From positions 96,778-160,777 of the forward strand of contig NZ_OESG01000011.1 of the NCBI RefSeq assembly GCF_900240945.1: a stretch of DNA of 64,000 nucleotides. Direction: 5' to 3'. The DNA is from Mycobacterium sp. 3519A (GTDB taxonomy: Bacteria > Actinomycetota > Actinomycetes > Mycobacteriales > Mycobacteriaceae). The notes under the pieces were generated by a model. The model saw only the letters and a list, made by a program, of their open reading frames with translations, was not told where the DNA came from and did not search any database. This document shows, piece by piece, positions 41,592 through 49,497 of this stretch. The translations under genes and the position numbers were made by a program. Each line of letters opens with the position of its first letter. The first letter of the stretch is position 1.

Positions 41592-42692
41592 GTGGCTGAC
41601 TCACGAATGATAGTGCAACGCAGTACGGTTCGCGCCGTCGTGGTACCGCTGCGGCATCCGATCATCGCCGCGATCGGCCGGTTCGACCATTGGCCCTTGG
41701 TGCTTGTCGACGTGGAGTTGGCCGACGGAGTCATCGGCTCGAGCTACATCGCGCCGTACCGGGTCAAGTCTCTGCCGGTGGTGGTCGCCGAACTACGCGA
41801 TCTGCTCGACGGGCTCCATGGCCGCGACATCGCGCCCGGCGACGCCTTCCGGGAGGCGCTGACGTCGCTCAATGTCGTCGGGCTGGCTGGTGTCTCGACG
41901 ATCGCGGTGTCCGCAATCGACATGGCGCTGTGGGATGCCCTGGCCAAGACCGCCGGTCTTCCGCTGGCCCAGCTTCTCGGCGGCTCGGTCGGCCCAGTGC
42001 GCGCATACAACAGCAACGGCCTCTGGCGCCATCAGGTCTCGACGCTGGCTACCGAGGCCAGGGCGTTGGTCGAAGAAGGCGGGTTCACCGCGTTGAAGAT
42101 GCGGCTGGGCAACACGCACCTGCGCGACGACCTTGCGGCCATCGACGCGGTCCGGCAGGGGATCGGGGCCGATATCGACCTCATGGTGGACTTCAATCAG
42201 GCCCTCGGCCTCGGTGATGCGATTCGGCGGTGCCACGAACTCGACGAGCAGAACTTGTACTGGTTCGAGGAACCCATCGCATACGACAACGTCCGCGGCT
42301 ATTCACAACTCGCCCAGAAGGTACGCACGCCACTGCAGGCAGGCGAAAACTACTACGGCGCACGTGATCTACTGAATTTCCTGGACAGCGGCGGTGTTCA
42401 CTACGCCATGGGCGACCTGATGCGGATCGGTGGTGTCACGGGTTGGCTGCAGACGGCCGGAGTCGCGGCCGCGGCGGGCATCCAGTTCTCCAACCACCTG
42501 TATCCGGAATTCGCGGCGCACCTGCTTCGGGTCACGCCAACGGCGCACTGGCTGGAGTGGGTGGACTGGGCACGCCCGATCCTGGCTACCCCACTGCAAC
42601 CCGAGCGCGGCACGCTCACCGCTGTCGATCAGCCCGGCGCCGGCCTGGCCTGGGACGAGCAGGCCGTCAACAAATACGCCGTCCAGATCTGA
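41592..42692 (+). CDS. Mandelate racemase/enolase superfamily protein with K-x-R at the racemase lysine motif
   Basis: A 366-residue enolase-superfamily protein. Compared with Pseudomonas mandelate racemase, all catalytic positions are found with a constant offset of +5. The metal ligands are D200, E226 and E252, and D275/H302 form the Asp-His dyad. K169 corresponds to K164. The exception is the S-specific base K166, which is R171 here (LKMRLG). Length matches. The start is GTG 41592, 2 nt after the preceding stop; ATG 41607 is an alternative. Racemisation or epimerisation of a 2-hydroxy acid, or dehydration of an acid sugar, would fit. With a benzoylformate-decarboxylase homologue next in the operon, an aryl- or alkyl-2-hydroxy acid is the preferred inference. 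Confidence 0.88.
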   Translation: MADSRMIVQRSTVRAVVVPLRHPIIAAIGRFDHWPLVLVDVELADGVIGSSYIAPYRVKSLPVVVAELRDLLDGLHGRDIAPGDAFREALTSLNVVGLAGVSTIAVSAIDMALWDALAKTAGLPLAQLLGGSVGPVRAYNSNGLWRHQVSTLATEARALVEEGGFTALKMRLGNTHLRDDLAAIDAVRQGIGADIDLMVDFNQALGLGDAIRRCHELDEQNLYWFEEPIAYDNVRGYSQLAQKVRTPLQAGENYYGARDLLNFLDSGGVHYAMGDLMRIGGVTGWLQTAGVAAAAGIQFSNHLYPEFAAHLLRVTPTAHWLEWVDWARPILATPLQPERGTLTAVDQPGAGLAWDEQAVNKYAVQI

Positions 42693-42725
42693 CAACCCAT
42701 TTCAGACCACAGCCGAGAGGTGACC

Positions 42726-44321
42726 ATGCAGACCGTACGAGAAGCCTTTTTCGAGATCGCCCGCCAACTGGGGCTCACGACCATGTTCGGCAACCCGGGT
42801 TCGACCGAAGAACCCTTCCTCAAAGATTTCCCAACCGATTTCCGCTATGTGCTGGCCCTGCAGGAGGCGCCGGCCGTGGCCATGGCCGACGCCTACGCGC
42901 AGCGCACCGGGCGCGCGGCGCTGGTGAACCTGCACACCGCCGCCGGAATGGGCAATGCGGTGGGCAACATCGAAAGCGCCTGGTACAACCGTGCCCCGCT
43001 GATCATCACCGCCGGCCAGCAGACCCGCGAGATGCTGTTGCTGGAACCGTATCTGACCAACGTCAAGCCCGAGGTCGTACCTCAGCCGTACATCAAGTGG
43101 GCCTATCAGCCGGCCCGCGCCGAGGACCTGCCCGCGGCCTTGATGCGTGCCTATGCCACGGCGGTGCTGCCCCCGGCCGGGCCGGTCTTCCTGTCGATCC
43201 CGATGGACGACGGCGACCAACCCTGCCCCCGACTTCCGCTGCTGCGCACCGTGAGTCGACGGCTGTCTGCCGATGTCGACGCGTTGGCCGAAGTGATCGC
43301 AGCGCTCGAGTCGGCCCACTCACCGGTTCTGGTCATCGGCGGCGCCGTGGATCAGGTCGGCGGCTGGGACGATGCCGTGGCGTTGGCCGAGAAGCTGCGA
43401 TGCGATGTGTGGGCGGCGCCCGAGGAAGGCAGGCCGGGCTTCCCTGAGACGCATCCACAGTATCGAGGCACACTTCCTCCCGCGATCGGTCCGCTGACGC
43501 AAGCATTGTCGGGCCACGACGTGATCGTCGTCATCGGCGCGCCGGTGTTCCGCTACTACCCGTACGTCCCCGGTGAGTACCTGCCCGAAGGCGCCGTGCT
43601 CTTCCACATCACCGACGATCCGGCCGAGGCGGCGCGCGCACCCGTCGGCACCGCGATCCTCGCCGACCCTGGCCGTTCCTGCGCGGTGATCGCCGACGCT
43701 GTGCCGCAGGCGAATCGAATTCTGCCGTCGGCGCGGCCCGCCCCGGCGCCCGCCCTTCTCGACGACCGCATCACCGCGGAGTGGCTGTACCACACCATCC
43801 AGACGGTCCGTCCGGCCGACAGCGTCATCGTCCAGGAGTCACTTTCCACGCTGCGCCAGTTGCGCCAGCAGATCCCGACCGATCAGCCGAAGTCGTTCTT
43901 CTCCATGTCCAGCGGCGTGCTTGGCTACGGGCTGCCCGCCGCGGTCGGCGTGGCCCTTGCCGAGCGCGACGAAGGCACCAACAGGAAGGTGATCTGCATT
44001 GTCGGTGACGGGGCGGCCAACTACGTGATCCAGAGCATCTGGACCGCCGCGCAACACGATCTGCCCATCCTGTTCATCGTCGTGCGCAACGGCGCCTACA
44101 ACATTCTGAAATCCTTCGCGCACCTTCTTGAAACTCCCCGGGTTCCGGGCCTCGACCTACCGGACCTCGACTTTCAGGGGTTGGCTCAGGGTTACGGGTG
44201 CACCAGTGAACGGGTCACCTCAGCCGAGGCCCTCTGCGAAGTGATCAAGCGGGGAATCGACGCTGACCGCCCCCACCTCGTCGAGGTGGCGGTCGATGCG
44301 ACGGTCCCACCGCTGATCTAG
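42726..44321 (+). CDS. mdlC: Benzoylformate decarboxylase-like ThDP enzyme
   Basis: A 531-residue thiamine-diphosphate enzyme expected to decarboxylate a 2-oxo acid to an aldehyde. Numbered from ATG 42726, S26 (FGNPGSTE), E47 (ALQEA, ThDP-activating) and H70 (LHTAAGMGNA) coincide exactly with the Pseudomonas benzoylformate decarboxylase positions. The ThDP-binding GDGAANY motif with the trailing asparagine (VVRN) is intact. The second active-site histidine, H281 in RYHQY, corresponds to tyrosine in RYYPY here. The start ATG 42726 has GAGAGG; a GTG 6 nt upstream is possible. The symbol reflects family membership; the true substrate may differ. Confidence 0.88.
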   Translation: MQTVREAFFEIARQLGLTTMFGNPGSTEEPFLKDFPTDFRYVLALQEAPAVAMADAYAQRTGRAALVNLHTAAGMGNAVGNIESAWYNRAPLIITAGQQTREMLLLEPYLTNVKPEVVPQPYIKWAYQPARAEDLPAALMRAYATAVLPPAGPVFLSIPMDDGDQPCPRLPLLRTVSRRLSADVDALAEVIAALESAHSPVLVIGGAVDQVGGWDDAVALAEKLRCDVWAAPEEGRPGFPETHPQYRGTLPPAIGPLTQALSGHDVIVVIGAPVFRYYPYVPGEYLPEGAVLFHITDDPAEAARAPVGTAILADPGRSCAVIADAVPQANRILPSARPAPAPALLDDRITAEWLYHTIQTVRPADSVIVQESLSTLRQLRQQIPTDQPKSFFSMSSGVLGYGLPAAVGVALAERDEGTNRKVICIVGDGAANYVIQSIWTAAQHDLPILFIVVRNGAYNILKSFAHLLETPRVPGLDLPDLDFQGLAQGYGCTSERVTSAEALCEVIKRGIDADRPHLVEVAVDATVPPLI

Positions 44322-44343
44322 CCACACGACCGGGATGATGCCC

Positions 44344-45357
44344 ATGCGCGCAGCAGTTCTCACCGAATTCGGTGCACCACTTCAGATCCTCGAGCTACAA
44401 GTGCCGTCACCCGGGCCGGGGCAGGTGCTGGTCCGGGTGATGGCAAGCGGAGTCAACCCGCTCGACACGAAAATTCGGCGCGGACAGGCGGCGCACGCAC
44501 AGACGGTGCCGCCCGCAGTCCTCGGAATTGACATGGCGGGTGTGGTGGAATCGGTGGGTGACGGTGTCGATGCATTCCGGCCCGGTGACGAAGTCTTCGG
44601 GATGACCGGCGGCGTCGGCGGCATCCAGGGCTCGCTGGCCGAGTTCGCCGCCGTCGACTGCCGATTGCTCGCGCCGAAACCGCGCACACTTTCCATGAAG
44701 GAGGCGGCCGCCCTGCCGTTGGCGTTCATCACCGCCAGGGAGGCGCTCGTCGGTCACGCGCACATCCCTGATGATGCCTCGGTGCTCGTGCACGGTGGGG
44801 CGGGCGGTGTCGGTCACGTCGCCATCCAACTCGCCCGCTACCGCGGTGCGAAGGTCTTCGCCACCGGCGGTGCGGCGAGTCAGGAGATCATCACTGCGGC
44901 GGGTGCGACAGCGATCGACTACACCACGACGACGGTGGCCGAGTACGTCGAGAAGCATTCGGCGGGTGATGGTTTCGACGTGGTGTTCGACACCGTCGGT
45001 GGGTCCGCGCTGGACGACTCGTTCGCCGCCGTCAAGCGCTACACCGGTCATGTGGTGAGTGCGCTCGGCTGGGGCACGCACAGCCTGGCACCGCTGTCGT
45101 TCCGTGCGGCCACGTACTCGGGTGTGTTCACGCTGCTGCCGCTGCTGAGCGGACAGCACAGGGACAGGCACGGGCGTGCCCTTCGGTTGGCGGCGGAGAT
45201 GGCCGACTCCGGTCGGTTGGTGCCCCGACTGGACGGCCGGACGTACACGTTCGCGAACCTCGACGAAGCCTATGCCGCCGTCGAAAACCACACCGCCAAC
45301 GGGAAAGTCGTTGTCCAGATCGCGTCCGGCGATACAACAGGAAAGAAGCACTCATGA
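44344..45357 (+). CDS. Zinc-free MDR alcohol dehydrogenase/quinone reductase
   Basis: A 337-residue medium-chain reductase. The N-terminal GroES domain (VMASGVNPLDTKIRRGQ, GIDMAGVVESVGDGV) is followed by the Rossmann segment VHGGAGGVGHVAIQLAR and FDTVGGSALDDSF. No zinc ligands. It could reduce or oxidise the aldehyde produced by the ThDP decarboxylase, or act on a quinone or enone. The start is ATG 44344; earlier ATG codons at 44335 and 44338 lack a good ribosome site. It overlaps the next gene by 4 nt. Confidence 0.85.
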   Translation: MRAAVLTEFGAPLQILELQVPSPGPGQVLVRVMASGVNPLDTKIRRGQAAHAQTVPPAVLGIDMAGVVESVGDGVDAFRPGDEVFGMTGGVGGIQGSLAEFAAVDCRLLAPKPRTLSMKEAAALPLAFITAREALVGHAHIPDDASVLVHGGAGGVGHVAIQLARYRGAKVFATGGAASQEIITAAGATAIDYTTTTVAEYVEKHSAGDGFDVVFDTVGGSALDDSFAAVKRYTGHVVSALGWGTHSLAPLSFRAATYSGVFTLLPLLSGQHRDRHGRALRLAAEMADSGRLVPRLDGRTYTFANLDEAYAAVENHTANGKVVVQIASGDTTGKKHS

Positions 45358-46418
45358 ATGCACCGCGGCCGCTCGGTAGCGACGTCCAGCCCGAATACGA
45401 AGTGGTAGCCGAGATCACCGACCTGATGCCGACAGGTGTCACGGTCAGCGACGACGGACGCGTGTTCGTCTCATTTCCGCGGTGGGGCGACCAGGTCCCG
45501 TACACCGTCGCCGAGATCGTCGACGGTACGGCCGTCGCATATCCGAGCATCGAGGTGAACGCGTGGACGGGGGCGGCACCGCGGGAGCGGCTCATCTCGG
45601 TGCAGAGCGTGATCGTCGACCCAGACGGCTACCTGTGGCTGCTGGACACCGGCGCACCGTCGTTCTCACCGTACGTGGCCGGGGGCGGACCCAAGCTGGT
45701 CCGAGTCGATCTGAACTGCAACGAGATCGACCGTGTGCTTCCGATCGACGACGCGGCGATGACGCCGACGACGTATCTGAACGACGTCCGGTTCGACTTC
45801 AGCCGCGGCAGGTACGCGTACATCACCGACTCGCAGCCCACCGGTGCGCTCATCGTCGTCGACCTCGACACCGGGCAGTCCTGGGACCGCCTCCGCGGCC
45901 ACCGAACCACCCAGGCGGAGGACCAGTTTCGGGCCGTGGTCGAAGGTGTGGTGCGCGATCAGTACCGCGTCGGTGCCGACGGCATCGCGATCAGCGCCGA
46001 CGGTGCCCGGCTGTACTACTGCCCGCTATCGTCGCGCCGGCTCTACAGCGTCGACACCGCGGCGCTGCGCGACCGCGACATGCCCGACGACCTCGTCGCG
46101 CAGACAGTCCTCGACCACGGCGACAAATGCGCGTCCGATGGTCTCGAAACAGACACTGCCGGAAACCTTTACGCCACCGCCTACGAGCACGGCGCAGTGC
46201 TGCGCCGTAACCCGGCGGGCGAGTGGACCACGGTGCTGCAGGCAGGAGAACTGTTGTGGCCCGACACCTTGGCCATCGCCGCCGACGGGCAGTTGTACGT
46301 CAGCGTCAACCAGTTACCGCGCCTCCCGCTGTTCAATCACGGAGCCGACGACCGGATACCTCCCTACCTGATCATCCGGGTCGACATCGGCGCGCAACCG
46401 ATCCGGCTCAAGCCGTGA
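45354..46418 (+). CDS. Yellow/major-royal-jelly-protein family beta-propeller (bacterial MRJP)
   Basis: A 354-residue beta-propeller of the MRJP/Yellow family. Characteristic phrases occur in the family order: VFVSFPRW, SVQSVIVDPDGYLWLLDTG, YLNDVRFD, AYITDSQPTGALIVVDL, DGIAISADGARLYYCPLSSRRLY, CASDGLETDTAGNLYATAYEHG and LLWPDTLAIAADGQLYVSVNQL. Insect Yellow proteins include dopachrome-conversion enzymes; bacterial members are usually uncharacterised. No signal peptide is present, so it is cytoplasmic. A lactonase-like or tautomerase-like step on the product of the decarboxylase is inferred. It overlaps both neighbours by 4 nt. Confidence 0.85.
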   Translation: MNAPRPLGSDVQPEYEVVAEITDLMPTGVTVSDDGRVFVSFPRWGDQVPYTVAEIVDGTAVAYPSIEVNAWTGAAPRERLISVQSVIVDPDGYLWLLDTGAPSFSPYVAGGGPKLVRVDLNCNEIDRVLPIDDAAMTPTTYLNDVRFDFSRGRYAYITDSQPTGALIVVDLDTGQSWDRLRGHRTTQAEDQFRAVVEGVVRDQYRVGADGIAISADGARLYYCPLSSRRLYSVDTAALRDRDMPDDLVAQTVLDHGDKCASDGLETDTAGNLYATAYEHGAVLRRNPAGEWTTVLQAGELLWPDTLAIAADGQLYVSVNQLPRLPLFNHGADDRIPPYLIIRVDIGAQPIRLKP

Positions 46419-47647
46419 GCGGCACCGAACCCGAGTTGGCCGATGGATTCACCGCGATAGCGCACAGTGATCAAGGCGGCAGGCCCGATGCGATGCAGTT
46501 GCAGTACTGGAACGAACACGTCTACGTCGGCCACCTGTTCAGCGGTGGCTTCAGCGCGATCGACGTCAGCGATCTGCGTGCGCCGAAACCCGTTGCGTTC
46601 GAGCCTGCGCCGCCCAACACCTGGAACATCCACCTGCAGGCGGCGGACGATCTGCTTCTTGTCATCCACGCCAAGGACTTGTGGAAGCAATTCGACACCG
46701 AAGCCAACTATTACAGCGGCTCACTGGGCACCCGGCTCGGCGGAAGCGAGCAGAACTGGTCGGCGGGGGTGGCGGTCTACGACATCGCGGTGCCGTCGGC
46801 GCCACGCTGCATCGGCTTCCTGCCGATCGACGGCGTCGGCGCGCACCGGTTGTGGTACACCGGCGGACGCTATGCCTATGCGTCAGTGCTGCCAACCGGA
46901 TTCAGCGACTACATCTTCGCGGTGATCGATCTGTCCGACCCCACACAGCCGGTCATCGTCGGAAACCATTGGCTGCCGGGTATGAACTCGGCGGCGGGCG
47001 AGAAACCGACATGGGACACCACTCGATGGCGGTATGCCCTGCACCACGCGATCATCGCGGGCGACACCGCGTACTCGTCGTGGCGCGATGGCGGGCTGGC
47101 GCTGCTGGACATCAGCGACAGAGCCAACCCGCGGTCGATCGTGCACCGCAACTGGTCGCCGCCGTTCGGCGGGGGCACTCATACTTCGCTGCCACTACCG
47201 GAACGCGACCTGCTCATCGTCGCCGATGAAGCCACCGCCGACGAACTGGCCGACGGCCTGAAACACGTCTGGGTGTTCGACATCCGGGAGCCGTCGAACC
47301 CGATCAGCATCTCGACGTTCCCGACCCCGACGGAACAGGACTACGCGGGTAAGGGCCGCCATTTCGGCCCGCACAATCTGCACGAGAACCGGCCGGGCAG
47401 CTTCGTGTCGGACACGATCATTTTCGCGACGTACCAGAACGCGGGCCTGCGCGCTTTCGACATCAGCAATCCCTTCGGCCCCCGCCAGATCGGGGCGTTT
47501 GTGCCAGGGCCGCCGGATCGTCTCGTCGACCCGCGGCCCGGCGGCAGGCAAGTCATTCAGACGGCCGACGTCTACGTGCGCAGCGACGGGATCGCGTTCA
47601 CCACCGACTACAACGGTGGACTCGACATCGTCGAATTTCACGGCTGA
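46415..47647 (+). CDS. LVIVD-repeat beta-propeller protein
   Basis: A 410-residue protein with repeated blades ending in phrases such as SAIDVSDLRAPK, VYDIAVPSAPRCIG, VIDLSDPTQPVIVG, LLDISDRANPRSIV, VFDIREPSNPISI and AFDISNPFGPRQIG. This is the LVIVD repeat pattern of a six- or seven-bladed propeller. Histidines are enriched between blades (ALHHAIIAG, HFGPHNLHEN), which could bind metal. No signal peptide, so it is cytoplasmic, unlike many LVIVD proteins. The start GTG 46415 overlaps the MRJP gene by 4 nt. Two different propellers in direct succession suggest a complex or sequential reactions. Function unknown. Confidence 0.8.
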   Translation: MSGTEPELADGFTAIAHSDQGGRPDAMQLQYWNEHVYVGHLFSGGFSAIDVSDLRAPKPVAFEPAPPNTWNIHLQAADDLLLVIHAKDLWKQFDTEANYYSGSLGTRLGGSEQNWSAGVAVYDIAVPSAPRCIGFLPIDGVGAHRLWYTGGRYAYASVLPTGFSDYIFAVIDLSDPTQPVIVGNHWLPGMNSAAGEKPTWDTTRWRYALHHAIIAGDTAYSSWRDGGLALLDISDRANPRSIVHRNWSPPFGGGTHTSLPLPERDLLIVADEATADELADGLKHVWVFDIREPSNPISISTFPTPTEQDYAGKGRHFGPHNLHENRPGSFVSDTIIFATYQNAGLRAFDISNPFGPRQIGAFVPGPPDRLVDPRPGGRQVIQTADVYVRSDGIAFTTDYNGGLDIVEFHG

Positions 47648-47666
47648 TCAACAGAACAGGAACCCG

Positions 47667-48689
47667 ATGAAGTCAATCGTCTACACGCGCACCGGAGATC
47701 CGTCGGTGCTGACACTCGTGGAGCGACCTTTGCCCGCGGTGGGCGCGGGGGAGGTCAGGGTGAATATGGTTGTCTCGGGTGTCAACCCGACCGACTGGAA
47801 GGCCCGGCAAGCACCCAACGCGGCCGTCGCCGCCGGCGGCCAGGTGCCCAACCAGGACGGTGCCGGCGTCGTCGACGCGGTTGGCGACGGGGTGACCGGC
47901 TTGAAAAGCGGTGACAGGGTGTGGGTTTGGGATGCCGCCTGGCAGCGGCCCGACGGCACCGCCCAGGAATATGTGTCCCTCCCGGCCGACCAGGTCGTGC
48001 TACTACCCGACAACGCCAGCTTCGACGTCGGCGCGTCGATGGGTATCCCGGCGCTGACCGCCCATCGCGCGCTCACCTCGCACCGGGGAGCGCCGACGCA
48101 GTTGCATCCGGGCGCTCTGAGCGGGTTGACCGTTCTGGTGGCGGGCGGGGCAGGCGCCGTCGGCCATGCCGCGATCCAACTCGCGGTGTGGGCCGGTGCG
48201 GCCGTGGTGACCACGGTCAGCAGTGAGGAGAAGGCCGAGTTGTGCCGGGCGGCGGGTGCACACCAGATCATCAACTACCGTCGCCAGGACGTTGCGGCAG
48301 AACTGCTTCGCCACCATGCCCAAGGCGCCGACATCATCGTCGAGGTGAATCTGCGCGCCAACGTCGCCGAGGACTTGGCGATAATTGCGAACGACGGCGT
48401 CATCACCGTGTACGCCTCTGACGAGCAGGATGCGGTTTCCGTCCCGACCAGGGCCGCCATGACCAAAAACGCCCGCCTTCAGTACATCCTGACCTACCTC
48501 ACCGAACACGACGAGAAGATGGCCTCCGTCCGGGCGGTGAATGCGGCGATCGCCGACGGTGCCATGGAGGTGGGTGAACAGGCGGGGTTGCCGTTGCACC
48601 GCTTCCCGCTGGAACGCGCCGCCGACGCACACCGCGCGTCCGAATCCGGCGTGATCGGCAAGGTTCTCATCGACGTGGCGACCGTATGA
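47667..48689 (+). CDS. NADPH:quinone reductase-like MDR protein (zeta-crystallin type)
   Basis: A 340-residue MDR protein. Pieces include VVSGVNPTDWKARQ, VPNQDGAGVVDAVGDGV, VAGGAGAVGHAAIQLAVWAGA (nucleotide binding, near 155) and the C-terminal HRASESGVIGKVLID. No zinc site. It is only distantly related to the MDR at 44344, so the operon carries two separate reductases. The start ATG 47667 has AGG upstream; the 3' end overlaps the next gene by 4 nt. Confidence 0.85.
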   Translation: MKSIVYTRTGDPSVLTLVERPLPAVGAGEVRVNMVVSGVNPTDWKARQAPNAAVAAGGQVPNQDGAGVVDAVGDGVTGLKSGDRVWVWDAAWQRPDGTAQEYVSLPADQVVLLPDNASFDVGASMGIPALTAHRALTSHRGAPTQLHPGALSGLTVLVAGGAGAVGHAAIQLAVWAGAAVVTTVSSEEKAELCRAAGAHQIINYRRQDVAAELLRHHAQGADIIVEVNLRANVAEDLAIIANDGVITVYASDEQDAVSVPTRAAMTKNARLQYILTYLTEHDEKMASVRAVNAAIADGAMEVGEQAGLPLHRFPLERAADAHRASESGVIGKVLIDVATV

Positions 48690-49405
48690 CAAGCCGGATC
48701 CGTGTCGGACACATCGACTTGAGTTTTCACGACGCTGCCGCACGGGAAGTCGAGCGGGTCCTGATCGGTCACGGCCATGACATCGAACGCTCGGCAGCCC
48801 CGCACGAGGAGATGTTCCGCCGCATGGGCGACGGCGACGTCGACGTCCTGGTGTCCGCGTGGTTGCCGAGCAGCCACGGAGCGTATCTCGCTCCGTTCGC
48901 CGATCAGGTGCGCAAGGTCACCGTCTTGTACGAGCCGTACTGCCTCTGGGGCGTGCCCGACTACGTTCCCGAGGATGCCGTTCGAGGTGTCACCGACCTG
49001 CTGGCAGAACCGGCGTTGACCCGGATGGAGCGACTGATACAGGGAATCAATCCGGGCGCAGGCATCAGCCGGTTCTCTGCGGACATCATCGACCAGTACG
49101 GTCTCGGGGCAGCAGGATACGAATTCCGCACGGGCACAGAAGAACAGTGCTTCGGCCGGTTCGTGGACGCCGTCGCGCAACAGCGATGGGTGGTGATCCC
49201 GCTCTGGCAGCCGCAATGGCTGCACCATCGCTACCGGATACGCGAACTCGACGAGCCCAAGGGGCTGCTCGGCGGCACCGACGAGGCCACCTTGATCGTC
49301 CGCAAGGACGCCGAGGCGCGGATCGGCGATGAAGCCCTTTCCGAACTGGCCACGCTGCATCTGGGCAACGCGCGGGTCAGCGAATTGGACGACCTGCTCC
49401 AGTAG
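48686..49405 (+). CDS. Glycine-betaine/proline-type substrate-binding domain protein without signal peptide
   Basis: A 239-residue OpuAC/ProX-like binding domain. Family phrases are VDVLVSAWLPSSHGAYL, VLYEPYCLWGVPDYVPE and RWVVIPLWQPQWLHHRYRIRELDEP, which include the aromatic residues that cage quaternary amines. It lacks a signal peptide and lipobox, and there are no ABC permease or ATPase genes nearby. It must therefore stay in the cytoplasm, where it could sense or carry a small amine or acid, or have become an enzyme. ATGA overlap with the MDR gene shows it belongs to the catabolic operon. It ends at overlapping hairpins. Confidence 0.82.
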   Translation: MTSRIRVGHIDLSFHDAAAREVERVLIGHGHDIERSAAPHEEMFRRMGDGDVDVLVSAWLPSSHGAYLAPFADQVRKVTVLYEPYCLWGVPDYVPEDAVRGVTDLLAEPALTRMERLIQGINPGAGISRFSADIIDQYGLGAAGYEFRTGTEEQCFGRFVDAVAQQRWVVIPLWQPQWLHHRYRIRELDEPKGLLGGTDEATLIVRKDAEARIGDEALSELATLHLGNARVSELDDLLQ

Positions 49406-49417
49406 GTGCCGCAGATC

Positions 49418-49482
49418 ACCACCTGGAGTGGTGGTAGTACTCCCACTTTGCCGATATGGTTTGAAGTGGGAGTGCAACTACC
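49418..49482 (+). promoter_or_regulatory. Two overlapping, mutually exclusive hairpins (attenuator-like)
   Basis: Hairpin 1 pairs ACCACC (49418-49423) with GGTGGT (49430-49435) around TGGAGT. Hairpin 2 pairs GGTAGT plus ACTCCCACTT (49433-49448) with AAGTGGGAGT (49464-49473) and, after GCA, ACTACC (49477-49482); its loop is 15 nt. The two share 49433-49435, so only one can be fully formed. The pair sits between the binding-domain gene and the alpha/beta hydrolase, 7 nt before the latter's GGAGG. Confidence 0.55.
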
Positions 49483-49497
49483 GTTTCTGGAGGAGTG

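Noticed and set aside
48686..49405. Complete glycine-betaine ABC transporter
   Set aside because: Only the binding domain is present, without signal peptide, permease or ATPase genes nearby.
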